This document shows, one piece after another, positions 48,351 to 61,127 of a DNA stretch of 64,000 nucleotides. The notes under the pieces were generated by a model that saw only the letters and a list, made by a program, of their open reading frames with translations, had not been told where the DNA came from and did not search any database. Source of the stretch: Alitta virens (taxonomy: Eukaryota > Annelida > Polychaeta > Phyllodocida > Nereididae); the NCBI GenBank assembly GCA_932294295.1, contig OW028579.1:28965250-29029249 (forward strand), written 5' to 3'. A program made the translations under genes and the position numbers. Each line of letters starts with the position of its first letter. Position 1 is the first letter of the stretch.

Positions 48351-49595
48351 GCATGATATTGATAAATCATAATCATGAAATTTGCATAATTACCCTGATC
48401 TGTTAAATTGCAAGCATGAATCATGTTATCATGTGCGCACTTATAGCTCTACATCTGGGTTGTTGGTTCAAATCCCACTGCAAGACGAGATAAGATAGAT
48501 TTTTAAGATAAGTAACAATCAACATAAGATAAGATTCTTACCGTAAAAGAAGATATTTTTCAAGATAAGATAACATAAGATAACATAATGTAACAAATAA
48601 CCTAACATATAACATTACATACATAACATGACATATAACATAACATAATATGAGACAGAGATAACTAAAATCGATAAAACAACTTGTGAGAAAATGCTTT
48701 ATTGTCTTAGCATGCATATACAATGGTTACATGTGAGAAATGAAGATATTTACACCCGAAAATGTCAATGTACAATGAGGCCGAAGGCCAAGTTGCATAT
48801 AACATTAATGTTGTACATAACATTTTTATTTCTCTCCACAGAAAATTCCTTGCCAAATGTCACTAACTCTTCAAGATATGTGTATTTAAAATATTTATGG
48901 GCATATCATTCCATCAATCCAAATTTAAGCTATCTGCAAAATAATATTTCAAAATTATCAGGTGGCCGCTCAGAAGCGACATATAATTATCTTAGAGTAG
49001 TCTCCTTGCCTCTTTTTGTCACCGGCTTTCCCCATGGGGCTAATAAATTCTTTGTCATTGTTATCATTGTCACTGTCATCATTGTCATTGTCGTCATAGC
49101 CATTATCATCATTGTTATTGTCATCATTGGATTGATAAGACATCTGGAGCAGCTCTCTCTTCTCTTGAGTTTAGGTTCGAAGTCTATGATATTGGCTGTA
49201 ATGCAATTATTGTACATGTTTTAACCCTCCCTACAAATTTTTAATGTTACATCTATTGACTCTCGATCATCTCACCTGTTGTCTCATCACTATGATACTC
49301 TCTGCCCCCTCCCCCCCCCAATCTCTCTCTTTCTTCCTTGTCCTATTTACTGTGTTTTCTCAATTAGGTACTACAAGCCTGGCCTATTGGAGACCCTGCT
49401 AGCAATCAATTAAATATTGTTATGTCTGCAATATCTGTTAATGCGCTATTAACACAGTAGGTGGATTCATTCACTGATATTTGGAGACACCTGGTGGATG
49501 TTGCTGCAGTTAGTGCCTGCAGATTCTTAAAATAGCTTGTATTGCAGCTTGTATTGCAACACAGATCTAAACAGAAATAAGTCCTGTGGATCTCT
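48351..49595. repeat. duplicated block beta, copy 2
   Basis: Parallel to 11200-12452. One stop is lost (TTATCAGGTGGCCGC), so a 176-codon frame opens at 48694; it runs across the TCATTGTCA repeat and is not a gene. Confidence 0.65.
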
Positions 49596-49689
49596 GAGTC
49601 GGCGTTGCCAAAGGGGTTACTTCGTTGAATCCTTAACAGACACATAAGACAATTCTTAAAGCACACCCCTGGCGCTATCTGGCTCTTTT
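49596..49689 (+). ncRNA. vault RNA gene, subfamily C
   Basis: Identical to the copy at 12453 as far as read, with the TTGCC box A and T4 terminator. Confidence 0.65.
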
Positions 49690-49744
49690 GATGATGACTA
49701 TATTTTCTTAATAACAATTAAGATTGTTTAATAGTTATTTAAAA

Positions 49745-51101
49745 AATAACAGGCATACCACAAGGTCCAATTTTAGGTCCACTTCTTTTTCTATTCTATA
49801 TGAATGATATTTCATATGCTAGTAATCTTTTTTATCCAATAATGTATATGCTGACAACACTACCCTCTTTGCAACCTTGAACACATTTGGCACTGGCCCC
49901 ATGCAAGAAAATAACATAAATTAAGAACTAAATAAAGTTAGTAATTGGCTCAAACTTATCAAATATTATCACTATACATAGACGAAACTAAGGCATTGGT
50001 CTTTCTGAAAATATCGATGAATTTCATTTTTTAGGCATTATTTTAGACAAGCATCTCTCTTAGAAGTCACATATCAACCACATTCGAAACAAATTATCTA
50101 AAGTAACAGCAGTATTGAATAAATTAAAACATATTCTACCAAAATATACATTCTTTACTATGTTTTTACCTTACTTGAATTATGGGATTCTTTTGTGGAG
50201 ATCTTGCAGTGAATCGAGGCTTCTTAAATCACATGTACACTGTATGAGTTGAAGTTGTGTCACAGGTTAGAAAACAATACGTTACTGATTTATTTCTACA
50301 ACAATATTTTTATTAAAAATTCAGAGACCCATAATCATTTAACTAGAAGAACAAATAACTAATTACCTGTATTCAAACATTCCTTCATTAAAAAGACTAT
50401 TAGATATGGAATTCTACAAACTTTCAATAGTGCACTAAACATGATAAAAGACAAAATTCTCACCCACAGCTTAAGACACTTTTCCAGAACTATCAAAAGC
50501 CATTTCCTAGAGTCATACAGCAATAGATGTATTATCATTCCATATGAAATCAACCAAATTTTCAGGAATTTCCCAGGTCACCCTCTCAGAATTGTCTGAA
50601 AAACTTCAGAGGTGGACATCTACCAGACTAATGGGCAAATCTCAAATTTTAGGTCCATATCTGCAACCGTTTTTGAAATACAGCCCTTTGAAATTTTATT
50701 AAATTTCAACTTCTTTTGCAAATGCATTTTTGTCCAACTTTGCACACTATTACTTCACTGCTATTGCATGTAGAAGTTAGAAATTGAGTTTCTAGGGCCA
50801 ACTTTTCCCATAGAACCTATAAATTGAGTCTAATTAAGTCTACCTTCAACTGTTTTGTCACAATATGGCTCTAAAAATGTAAATTTCTGCTATATTCTAT
50901 AGTAATCTGAACACCAGCACATAATCACCCTCCCATGTCACTTATCTCATCTCTCATTTCAATGGTGGCCCCTCATAAGCGCTAGCTCTGCCAGCTTTAG
51001 GGGTCGCCGTCATCATAATTGCATCTTCTCATTCATAAATATAATTTGACATGTCCCTTTAATGTAAATTGTGAAAATAAATTGATCTAGATATTAAATC
51101 A
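49745..51101 (+). pseudogene. non-LTR reverse transcriptase relic, copy 4
   Basis: Parallel to 12605-13951 with PQGPILGPLLFLFYMND and YADN; many stops. Together with the preceding C gene it is a duplicated C-gene plus relic module. Confidence 0.72.
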
Positions 51102-51521
51102 TTGTCTATGAATTTGGCTGTAATGCAATAATTGTACATGTTTTAACTCTTCCTACAAATTTTTAATGTTACATCTATTGACTCTCGATCATCTCACCTG
51201 TTGTCTCATCACTATGATACTCTCTGCCCCCTCCCCCCCCCCCCCAATCTCTCTCTTTCTTCCTTGTCCTATTTACTGTGTTTTCTCAGTTAGGTACTAC
51301 AAGCCTGGCCTATTGGAGACCCTGCTAGCAATCAATTAAATATTGTTATGTCTGCAATATCTGTTAATGCGCTATTAACACAGTAGGTGGATTCATTCAC
51401 TGATATTTGGAGACAGCTGGTGGATGTTGCTGCAGTTAGTGCCTGCAGATTCTTAAAATAGCTTATATTGCAGCTTGTATTGCAACACAGATCTAAACAG
51501 AAATAAGTCCTGTGGATCTCT

Positions 51522-51615
51522 GAGTCGGCGTTGCCAAAGGGGTTACTTCGTTGAATCCTTAACAGACACATAAGACAATTCTTAAAGCACACCCCTGGCG
51601 CTATCTGGCTCTTTT
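51522..51615 (+). ncRNA. vault RNA gene, subfamily C
   Basis: As at 12453. Its 3' flank turns after 35 bases into block alpha sequence (ATATGTTATTAAAAAACAC) rather than the relic. Confidence 0.64.
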
Positions 51616-51648
51616 GATAATGACTATATTTTCTTAATAACAATTAAG

Positions 51649-54355
51649 ATATGTTATTAAAAAACACATTTCCAAATACACAACAGTTATTGTATATAAT
51701 GACATTGTACGTGTATTTCCCAAGTGCATCTAATTTTAATATCCAGTATGATGAATGACTCAAAAATGAATATTTTCATCAACTAAATAAACAATTGAAT
51801 CAATTATATCAACAAATAAGGTGGTTCTTATGGTGTTTGTGTGCACTCTGCAGGGGATCTTTGTCTGAAGGTTCATGGGTTTCAGTAGCTCATTAATGTA
51901 GATCCATGCATGCTGGACATTTTTGGTACTGTCATACACTGGGATGCCAAAGTAGCTGTAGGCCTCCAGTCTCTCCTAGAGCACAAGAAAAGTCAGGCTT
52001 ACACTCATGCAAGGATGTTATATAACTTTCAAATGTGATCAACCTGTCATAAAACCTTACATATGAAGGCATCTGCATTAAATACTAACCATAACAAATT
52101 CAGTCCATACATGTGCAGTTCCCATGAATTTAGGTTCTACAGCTAATAAAGTATTTAAAATATTGTTCAGTACTTACCATTCTAATCCTGCATTATAAGA
52201 ATCGTAGTTACTCCAAATCTCAAGCAAAAAACTGTAATCTACAGGCTTTTGTTAAAGTCTTCTTCCAAACAACTGACAGTTGAGTTCAAAGTGTGCAGTT
52301 TCACCATGAGAAAGTCACAGCAAACTCACAGGGAGCTCACAGCATGAGTTCATGTGCTGAGGCTTTTGTGACCTTTCTGTGAGGTTTTTCTTTCTAGTGA
52401 CATATCATGCCAACATCACAGCAACCTCACAAAAAGCTCAAAGTGTGAGGTCTTATGCTGAGGTTTCTGTGACCTTTCTGTTGATCATCTGTTGTGACCG
52501 CACAGTATGAGATTCATGTGAATCATCATGGAGTGGTCACAATGATCTCACAGTGAGCTCAGAGTATGAGTTCATGAGCTGGTGTCATTGTGACTTGTTT
52601 GTGAGGTCATCTGTAGGGCTCACAGCATGATGGGAGATGTCTTTCCAAATAATGACTTTCTTGGCAGGAAAATGCTTGGTATACATGGCATGTGAATTTC
52701 ATACTGGAGTTTTTGGTGATTTTGCCTCAACATAAAGGTGCAAGTGTTGAATTTCTGTGATAGAATATGCTGCTCTGGAAGATGTCTGAGTCCTTTGCAG
52801 GAAAATTCTTGGTATATATAGCATGTGACTTTCATAGAACAGTTTTTGGTGGTCTTATTTTCAAACAAACACGTAATTGTTGTATATTTTTGCAAGAGAA
52901 TGTTATTATTTGAAATGTCTTTCCAATTTCTTGGCAGGAAAATGCTTGGTATACATACTATGCCTAGCACATGACTTTCATTCTTAAATTATTCATACCT
53001 TCAAATAACAATGCAACTGTTCCTTAAGCTTTATAACTATCTTCATCATCTTCAATAATTATTTGAAAGAAGTTTATCATACATAAATAACTATTATCAT
53101 TCCCGTGATCACATAATCATTTGCTGAGGTCTCATTGGAACCTAGGTGGGCACTCGCTAGCATTACCCTCTGGTTTCTTAGAGTGCTCTCCTGATCTGCC
53201 CATACATAATAATTGTATATGAAATTTGTATTGTGCAATGAGCAGCAAATAAAGTGTCTTGAGTCTTGAGTCTATTTATGTGAGACACCATGGTGTGGTT
53301 ACAGTGAGCTCAATGTAGGGTTTTATCATATGACATCACCAGGTGATCCCATTGTGATCTTTCTATGATGCAATCTGGTAAGACATCACTGTGTGAGATT
53401 CAAGTGAGCACACTGTGACCCTTGCATTCACTGGGCAGGTCTGCATCGAACAGCAAAAAAATAATACATTTATAAGGGCTCCCCAATTTCATTGCAGGGG
53501 CATTTTTCTATATCATACTATTTATTATTGATTATTCTGGCAAATGCAACAATTTTGTATATCACAATCTGACTGATATGTGTCTAATGGAAAGTATTTG
53601 ATTTATTTAATGAAACCATGAAAACTATGTGCATCTATTTTTTTCTTTTTGCAAAGTGTGAAGTGATTATAATCTCATGCTAATATTTATGAAGTCATGT
53701 CTACATACAGGTGTCCTAAGGTCTCGAGCATGTCTGGTGTTATAATTATGAACTTCACTATTTCTTACAAAAAATAATAAGGATATGAAATAAATTGGTA
53801 ACATTTGTTTTTCTAACTTGAATAAACTTGTACTGCTGTACTAGATACATGTCACTCAGCATTTGAGTTGAGTCAAACAGAACGCTTTTGTAGTTTGAAC
53901 AGTCTCTCAGATAAAGATCGAGATAGAGATAAAGATAGCGATAAAGATAAAATAAGATGAGATTTATTGAGAAAAGATAAGAATCATAAGATACGGGTAA
54001 CATAAGATCAGGATAAGATAAAAAAAAGAGCTAATAAAGATAGGAAGAAGATAAGATTTATAGATAATATAATTCAATAGCTAACATATCTACCCATTAA
54101 TATTTCTTGTCTCATTGCATTGTGATCTCATTTCCCACCCCATCTCTCTCCCTGGCTCTATTTACTATATTTTCTCAATCAAGAAAATACAGCAATAGCT
54201 TTTAATGCTCTAATAAAACAGTAGGTGGGTTCAATCACTGATATTTGGAGACACTTGGTGGATATTGCTGCAGTTAGTGTCTGCAGATTCTATAAATAGC
54301 TTTTGTGCAGCAGATCCAGCAAGGATCTAACCAGACATTTGTCCCTTGGATCTCG
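51649..54355. repeat. duplicated block alpha, copy 5
   Basis: Begins within the block near the decayed exon. Lacks the 183-bp retroposon tail (empty site at 52412/52413) and is the most diverged copy. Plus-strand retroposon end at 53003-53275. Confidence 0.7.
51833..51975 (-). pseudogene. decayed terminal exon, copy 5, acceptor intact
   Basis: CTCTAG acceptor, then ERLEAYSYFGIPVYDSTKNV and HAWIYINELLKP, then a frameshift. The upstream minus-strand stretch near 52200 reads DYSFLLEIWSNYDSYNAGLE and ends at a GTAAGT donor, so a second exon may be preserved, but its phase does not fit this one. Confidence 0.42.
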
Positions 54356-54455
54356 GAGTCGGCGTGGCCAAAGGGGTTACTTCGTACACAAGAATCCTTT
54401 GATAAGAATTCAAGTCTGTTCAACCTGAACCCCTGGCGCTATCCAGCTCTTTTTT
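54356..54455 (+). ncRNA. vault RNA gene, subfamily B
   Basis: One extra T (ATCCTTTGATAAG) in the central loop and AAGAATTCAAG for AAGCATTCAAA. Terminal stem, box A, GTTCAACCT and T6 intact. Confidence 0.74.
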
Positions 54456-54975
54456 GCATGATATTGATAAATAATAATCATGAAATTTGCATGATTACCC
54501 TGATCTGTTAAATTGCGAGCATGAATCATATATTCATGTGCGCACTTATAGGTCTACATCTGGGTCGTTGGTTCAAATCCCACCGCAAGACGAGATAAGA
54601 TAGATTTTTAAGATAAGTAACAATCAACATAAGATAAGATTCTTACCGTAAAAGAAGATATTTTTCAAGATAAGATAACATAAGATAACATAATGTAACA
54701 AATAACCTAACATATAACATTACATACATAACATGACATAGTATAACATAATATGAGACAGAAATAACAAACTAAAATTAAAAAAAAAAAGCTTTAATGT
54801 CTTAGAAATGAAATTCGCCTCCGATGTATTGTAGCCCCCCCCCCCCCCCTACATTAATAAATAAAGAAATAAATAGTTCAACCATCATACACAGACACAA
54901 ACATGCATATACAAGGATTAAATGTAAAACATGAAGATATGTACATCCGAAAATGTCAAAGTACAACAAGGCCAA

Positions 54976-55020
54976 CAGCCACACCGACTCCGATATCCAA
55001 GGGGACAAATGTCTGGTTGA
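54976..55020 (-). repeat. inverted fragment of a vault RNA 5' end
   Basis: On the minus strand: AACCAGACATTTGTCCCCTT, GGATATCGGAGTCGGTGTGG. This is the last 30 bases of B upstream flank plus about 13 bases of RNA, inserted into block beta-like sequence between CAAGGCC and GAGTTGTACATAAC. It cannot encode an RNA. Confidence 0.7.
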
Positions 55021-55644
55021 ATGCCGAGTTGTACATAACAAAATTTTGATCGGTCACATATTGGTGAAATATTGCTTGAGCCAAGTTCAATCATTTATTT
55101 ATTTAAAGAAAATAAATCATCAAAACTAAAAACCAAATGAATGATGGATTTTAGAGGCGCTCCTTGCATACTTATGGAAATGACTGCATGACATAATCAA
55201 AGTTCATGCAGTGTATGGTTTATATAAATATATTATTTTAAATTCTCTACATACAAGTTCAGGACTTACATATTCCCATGCATTTTAACTTGTCAGGGTG
55301 AGGTATTGTATAGACAATAATCAATAATGAATGGGGAATTACAATAAAATTAAAAAAGGTACAATATTGGCAACTGACTGGCCCTGCTGTTGTTTTTCTA
55401 TACTCTCTTCCCTTTTCATCTGTCCAGTTCATTTCATCACTTCATCTCATTCACTTCTCATCTTCACTTTCAATATCTCATCTTTCGCTCTCTACTGCTC
55501 TCATCTCTCCTCGTTTTTATAGACCTAACAATTTCCAATAATCTACTCATCTCTCTCTCGTTTTCTCAATTAGGTACAACAAGCCAGGTCTATCATAGAC
55601 CCAGCTTCCAATCAAAAAATAAAATAGGGTGAGTTCAGTTTCTG

Positions 55645-55795
55645 AGATTTGGAGACACCTTGTGGATATTGCTGCCGTTAGTGCCAGCAGATTCTGGTCT
55701 GCATGGCCAAAGGGGTTACTTCGTTAACGAACCCTTGATAAACGCACAAGACAGTTCAATTCTGAACCCCTGGTCTGGTGCTATCTGACTCCTTT
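55645..55795 (+). pseudogene. vault RNA pseudogene at the right edge of the cluster
   Basis: The upstream block (TTTGGAGACACCTTGTGGAT, GCTGCCGTTAGTGCC) is fused directly to box A: GATTCTGGTCTGCATGGCC. The TATA-like word, the spacer and the first stem strand are deleted. GGTTACTTCG and GCTATCTGACTC survive, with a CTGGT duplication in CCCCTGGTCTGGTGC and a poor CCTTTG terminator. The box-B-like GGTTCAAATCCC flank is still present near 55910. Confidence 0.7.
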
Positions 55796-55799
55796 GCAT

Positions 55800-57700
55800 A
55801 TTGATAATTATAATTATGTAAAATGTGTATGATAAACATCTCTTAAACTGTTAGCATGAATCATATGTGCACTTTGCTATACCTATATACTATAGCCAGG
55901 TAATGGGTTCAAATCCCACTGTCAAGACCAGATAAGATAAAGACAAGATAAGATAACATAAGATAGCATGAGATATACGATTTATAAATAGCAATGAAGG
56001 AAGGATTTTCTTATATATTAATTAAGGTCGACTAATATAATACATAAATAATATGGTTGATTGAACCAACTTTTGTTTCATATATTGGTTAAAATGGTTA
56101 AAACTACCAATCTCTTCGGATAGTGTAGTTCTAAAAACAAAATCATTTGTCCACAATCAATGCATATACATTTTACGTTTATAAGGCCTGAACTTTAAAA
56201 ACTGAGGGTTACTTGGCAGCGATTATTACATTTGATCTAGATGATCTTGACATGAGCATGGTGTAATCAAAGTTCAAATCGCCATTTCAAACTTACACGA
56301 CATTGTGATGTAAATCAAATAAAGACCCAAAGTATAAATCAATCCATAAGTTTACTATCAAAATCTACTGTATATCTACACCTTTAAGGAGTGCCCAACA
56401 AAATGTAAATACAAGTAGCTGAAATCTCTTGAGCTCGTGAAAAACATAATAACCAGCCTCTGGCTAAGTTCACGTGTCATGTCGCCAGGAGTGAGATTAG
56501 GACGTGATTTGCGCATATTCGCCACCAGGGAGGCTAGTGGTTCCACATTTTTGGTGTCCATTTCTGCACGAGACTCTCACGTGAATGGGTCATCTAAATC
56601 ATTGTTTTACTTCATTGTGATGGATTCTAAAGTTGAGGTTTAATTCGAGGTAGGAGTTTGGATTTACTAAAACTTGACGATGTCTAGGTGAGTAAAAAAT
56701 GATTTATAAATTATTATTATCATTATTAATTTTTATATAGTGTCATTCAAAATGACGTTTAATTAAATTAATTGAGGTATACATTGTACAGAAACAAAGA
56801 CCAGCCATTATTAAGACCACCTCGATATTAAGACCACTTCAACGATTTCTAGAACTTGTTTAACCTTATTTATATCCCAAAAGCTGATCAAAGTTCCAGA
56901 TTTTTAAATACACATATAAATTCTTGAAGCATAGTAGACGTATGTTACGTAATTCACTGTAACAGAAATGCAGAGGGGGTTTATTTTAAGTGCAACAATT
57001 TTAAAGTATAATTTAGCTATTTCAAGTATATTTCGATTAGAGTGTATAATATTTACTATTTTTCACATTTTAGAAATGAGCCTTTTAGAACACATTTTAT
57101 CAAAATTCATTTTTACTTTGAGTAGTTAGCACGATAATGGCAAAACTATTTTAGTGATTATGATACAATGTATTTCTTAAATCACTCTTGAACCATTAAA
57201 ATAAACATCTATTTATTTATTGATTGATTTATTTATTTTCAGATGACATTGAATTTGTGTAACTGGACACCATATTTACCAAATTACCAGATCTCATATG
57301 ACAAGATAACAAAAGGTAAGCACAATATATGTACCAATCATTACCACAATTCCATAGTGCCATTTATCATTACTTTTACATTACATCCATCATATAACAT
57401 CTTATTAATATTCATACTATGTGTATCAGTCTTTAATAGCGTTATATAAGTCATAAAATTGGACTTTAATGACTTGAGATTTCTGGTGTTGATATTAACT
57501 AGAGTTGTCAATACCAGAGGAAGTGCTAGAGGCGATCACCGCGAGATATTTATCATTCATTCATAAGGACAAATTATGGCTACAGCCCATTCATATGTGA
57601 TATATATATACATGGGCCTCCTGTCATTCATGATATTGTGGACCATTTTTGGCACTAATAACAGTCAATGGGGAATAGCAGTAAAACTATACAATAGGGA
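55800..57700. other. right flank, mostly unannotated
   Basis: A short GATAAGATAA tract (55930-55975) ends the cluster sequence. Beyond it the DNA is AT-rich with one possible exon (below) and no repeats related to the cluster. Confidence 0.4.
56376..56561 (-). CDS. possible 5' exon, weak
   Basis: GTGCAGAAATGGACACC is a good start context. The frame opens MDTKNVEPLASLVANMRKSR and continues PNLTPGDMTRELSQRL in a locally GC-richer stretch. No family is recognised, no clear donor was chosen (GGCTG|GTTATT or TTAAAG|GTGTAG), and the opposite strand is also open. It may be chance. Confidence 0.25.
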   Translation of the reverse strand: MDTKNVEPLASLVANMRKSRPNLTPGDMTRELSQRLVIMFFTSSRDFSYLYLHFVGHSLKV

Positions 57701-57727
57701 AAGGATTAATATAAAAGAAGACAAATA

Positions 57728-57935
57728 TGATACTACTACTTCTATTACTAATACTTCTATTACTACTACTTCTATTACTACTACTATTACTAGTACAAGT
57801 ACTACTACTACTACTACTATTAATACTACTACTACTACTACTACTATTACTACTACTACTACTATTACTAGTACAAGTACTACTACATTACTACTACTAC
57901 TACTACTACTATTACTAGTACAATTACTACAACAT

Positions 57936-57984
<49 letters not shown>

Positions 57985-57985
57985 G

Positions 57986-58020
<35 letters not shown>

Positions 58021-58021
58021 G

Positions 58022-58075
<54 letters not shown>

Positions 58076-58088
58076 TTACTATTACTAT

Positions 58089-58127
<39 letters not shown>

Positions 58128-58205
58128 GACCACTATTACTAATACTACCTACTACTGCTATCTACTACTACTACCATTACTACTACTACTATTACAACTG
58201 CTATT
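57728..58205. repeat. TAC/CTA trinucleotide microsatellite, about 480 bp
   Basis: Nearly pure ACT/TAC repeat with interruptions (ATTACT, GTACAAGT, GCTACT). The long Thr, Leu, Tyr and Val frames here are products of the repeat. Confidence 0.95.
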
Positions 58206-59865
58206 GATACCATTTAATCACATTATATGATATCTATAACTTGATATTGAAATCTCCATCGAACAGTTATGTGTCTACTTTCCAACATAATTTATGATGG
58301 AACGCTCACTTTTCACAAATTAAAAATTATTCAATGTTACTGGTTCTACAAGAAAATATAACATATCATAGGCATACTTAACCAAAAAAATGGTTTCTCG
58401 TTTCAAGTAAATACTACAAAGAAACATTCTTTCTTTCAGTTTACAAAGAAACAAAAATAAATAAATAAATTCACAGAAACTTTACTAGACTTAAGTTTTG
58501 TTTTTTGTTTTAATAGCATCGTTTAGAATTGATTTTCAATGGGTAGACTGCCAAAATAATTTCAGATATATTATAAAATTACAAAAAATAAAACACGAGT
58601 TTCACATTTTGACATTTCAATCCCATTTTGCACTTGGAATACCCACTTCTTGACTTTTGCAAGCTTTCATAAGAGGGACATTAACATAAACAAACAAAAA
58701 TGAGTCACCTAACTGCCTCTATTATTGTCATTTGACAAACTTTGCTTTGTAGGAAGTCCCCAAAAATCCACCACATCAGCGCATGACCTGGCAAAAATGT
58801 CGTATATATATGGAAATATAGAATATGTGAACTGGAGTCCTGTCTGAATGTTGTGTTTTGGCATAGAGGGCCAATTAAGTAGTTGTTACATAACGGGTTG
58901 TTACATAATTGGGGTAATGGATACTAAAATGTTTAATATTGTTAGGTAAATATATTTACAAAAGTTGTTAATAGAAGCCTATGCTGTAAATGCTCTTATC
59001 TTTATGAAATAATTGATAAATCAATAATAAAAATTCTGTAAAATTCTTCAAAATAATATAGTTTAAGAAAGTTAGCAAATAAAGATGTTCTAGTCAGTAT
59101 CTTATTTTGAATAAAATTATGAATTTATTGTATTTTAAAGTAAAACTTGGTAAAGGTTCCAATTTTTAATCTAAAATTGTTCTTTGGAAAAAAAAAGAGG
59201 TCTCTTGGAAGGATTTATGGTAAGCAAGAAGCATTGCACAGAAATATAGAGCCAAAACAAAAATTACTAAGAGGCTTTCACATTTCAATATAAATTCAAA
59301 TATATAATTGATTCAGGTATGTAATGAATCGAATTGTGATATATAATTGCATTAAATTCAAATATGTAACTGAATTAATTTATAGCTAAAGATGACATCG
59401 TATTCTCCAGAATAAATCAGAATTAAAGTATGCCTAAAACTTATCATGATAGTTTACAAGCATCGGCCGGAATTGTCTCAATCATTTTTTGTCGTGACTG
59501 TAGTTGTTAATCACAGTCATGACTATTCAACAGACCACGGAAACTACTGATATTTAAAACCAAAATAATGACCACTGATCAAAAACTATGAGACTAGTGA
59601 CACTCAACAATAAAAATCATAGACTTGACCTTGATGTCCCCAGTCACCTGTGCAGTTTTCAATGTATTTTACAAGTTAGCCTCGAGGGATTTCATACAAA
59701 AAAAATCTGACTGATTCTACTGTTACTTTTTAGTACCTTTTTACCCTGAGGTCAGGTAAACCATTTATTATTTTCATTACTTATACTTGTATTACCAAAC
59801 ACTTTGACGTACAGTTGTAAATTGATGCAAATATGCTGATTAGTAAATTGGTCTCATAGATATCT
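58206..59865. other. no recognisable feature
   Basis: AT-rich; no exon, RNA gene or transposon terminus stands out. A small inverted pair (TTGTCGTGACTGTAG / CACAGTCATGAC) lies near 59490-59525. Confidence 0.4.
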
Positions 59866-60062
59866 CAGCATCACTCTGTTACCAATATCGATGACACTTT
59901 GTATTTGTCACTCCTTATCTATCGATCTATCGATCTATCTATCTAATAGTATCTGTCTATCGATCTATCGATCTATCTATCTAATAGTATCTGTCTATCT
60001 ATCTATCTATCTATCTATCTATCCATATATCTATATGTCTATCTATCTATCTATCTCTATAG
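59866..60062. repeat. CTAT microsatellite with shared 55-bp leader, copy 1
   Basis: CAGCATCACTCTGTTACCA and GACACTTTGTATTTGTCACT precede an imperfect TCTATCTATCGATC tract. The same leader precedes the tract at 60771. Confidence 0.85.
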
Positions 60063-60770
60063 TATCTATCTTCCTGCCTTCCTTGCTTGCTTCCTTGCTT
60101 CCTTCCGTCTGACCATAATCTAACTTAATATATTTGCAGTCTTCAAGGAGATGTATTATTTAGTTAAATCCTGTCAATGTTTTTTTATTTCTGTGTGTCT
60201 AGCTTTGGGATTATCCTTCTTTCTTTTTCTAACTTATCAGTCTTGCCATGGTCTATCCTCTGTTAATCTGTCAGACTCTGTCTACCTTCAGACTTAGTAC
60301 TACGGCTAACAACAACTGCACAATTGTCTTTTTAGAAATACAAAATTCTGACTTTGTTGTCTGTGAAGCTTTTGACAACGTAGTTTGTGTTACAAAATAA
60401 TCCTAGAAGTATATTCAGTTGATGGTGCAGTGACTAGGCCATGACTATTAGACTGTGGATGGTCTTAAGGGGATTACATGTATATGTCATACATATTCAC
60501 ACATACGTCGCTATGATAACTAAACAAAAAACGAATCAGGAGTGGTGTGGTTTGATAGGTACCATAGCAACGGATGAGTGCAATAAAAGTCATATGGCAA
60601 AAAGGCGTCATTATCAATGGATCAGTCAGACGGTCAGTATCTTGGAATGTCGTAAAATAATGCTACTTCAGATTAATTAGGCCTATTGCTTCTTCCATTG
60701 CTTCACTGACCAAATTATAGGTTTTGTTTGAAGATGTTTTATTGGTCCAAGTGCTGCCTCTCACTTCCTG

Positions 60771-60821
60771 CAGCATCACTCTGTTACCATTGTCTATGAC
60801 ACTTTGTATTTGTCACTCCTT

Positions 60822-60854
<33 letters not shown>

Positions 60855-60879
60855 AATAGTATCTATTATTGGTCTATCG

Positions 60880-60910
<31 letters not shown>

Positions 60911-60914
60911 GGTA

Positions 60915-60947
<33 letters not shown>

Positions 60948-60965
60948 GTCTGTCCATCTATCTAT
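60771..60965. repeat. CTAT microsatellite with shared leader, copy 2
   Basis: Leader differs at ATTGTCTATG for ATATCGATG; tract mixes TATC and TGTC. Same orientation as copy 1, about 900 bases away, so a repeat with a simple-sequence tail or a local duplication is likely. Confidence 0.85.
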
Positions 60966-61127
60966 GTTGGTATTTGATGAAATACACTTGGGGTGATCGA
61001 GATTGGTCAGGTCATCGAAGTACGCCATCCCCCCAGCAAACTCAATTACACATCTTGCAATTTCGTAATTTGTTATGAAACTAACTTTTCACATCATTGA
61101 GAACTCTCTGACACTTGGACAGGCATC

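Noticed and set aside
48694..49224. 176-codon plus-strand frame
   Set aside because: It crosses a TCATTGTCA repeat and duplicated non-coding DNA; the other copies of the same sequence have stops.
57576..58142. Long Thr/Leu/Tyr-rich frame
   Set aside because: Produced by the TAC microsatellite.
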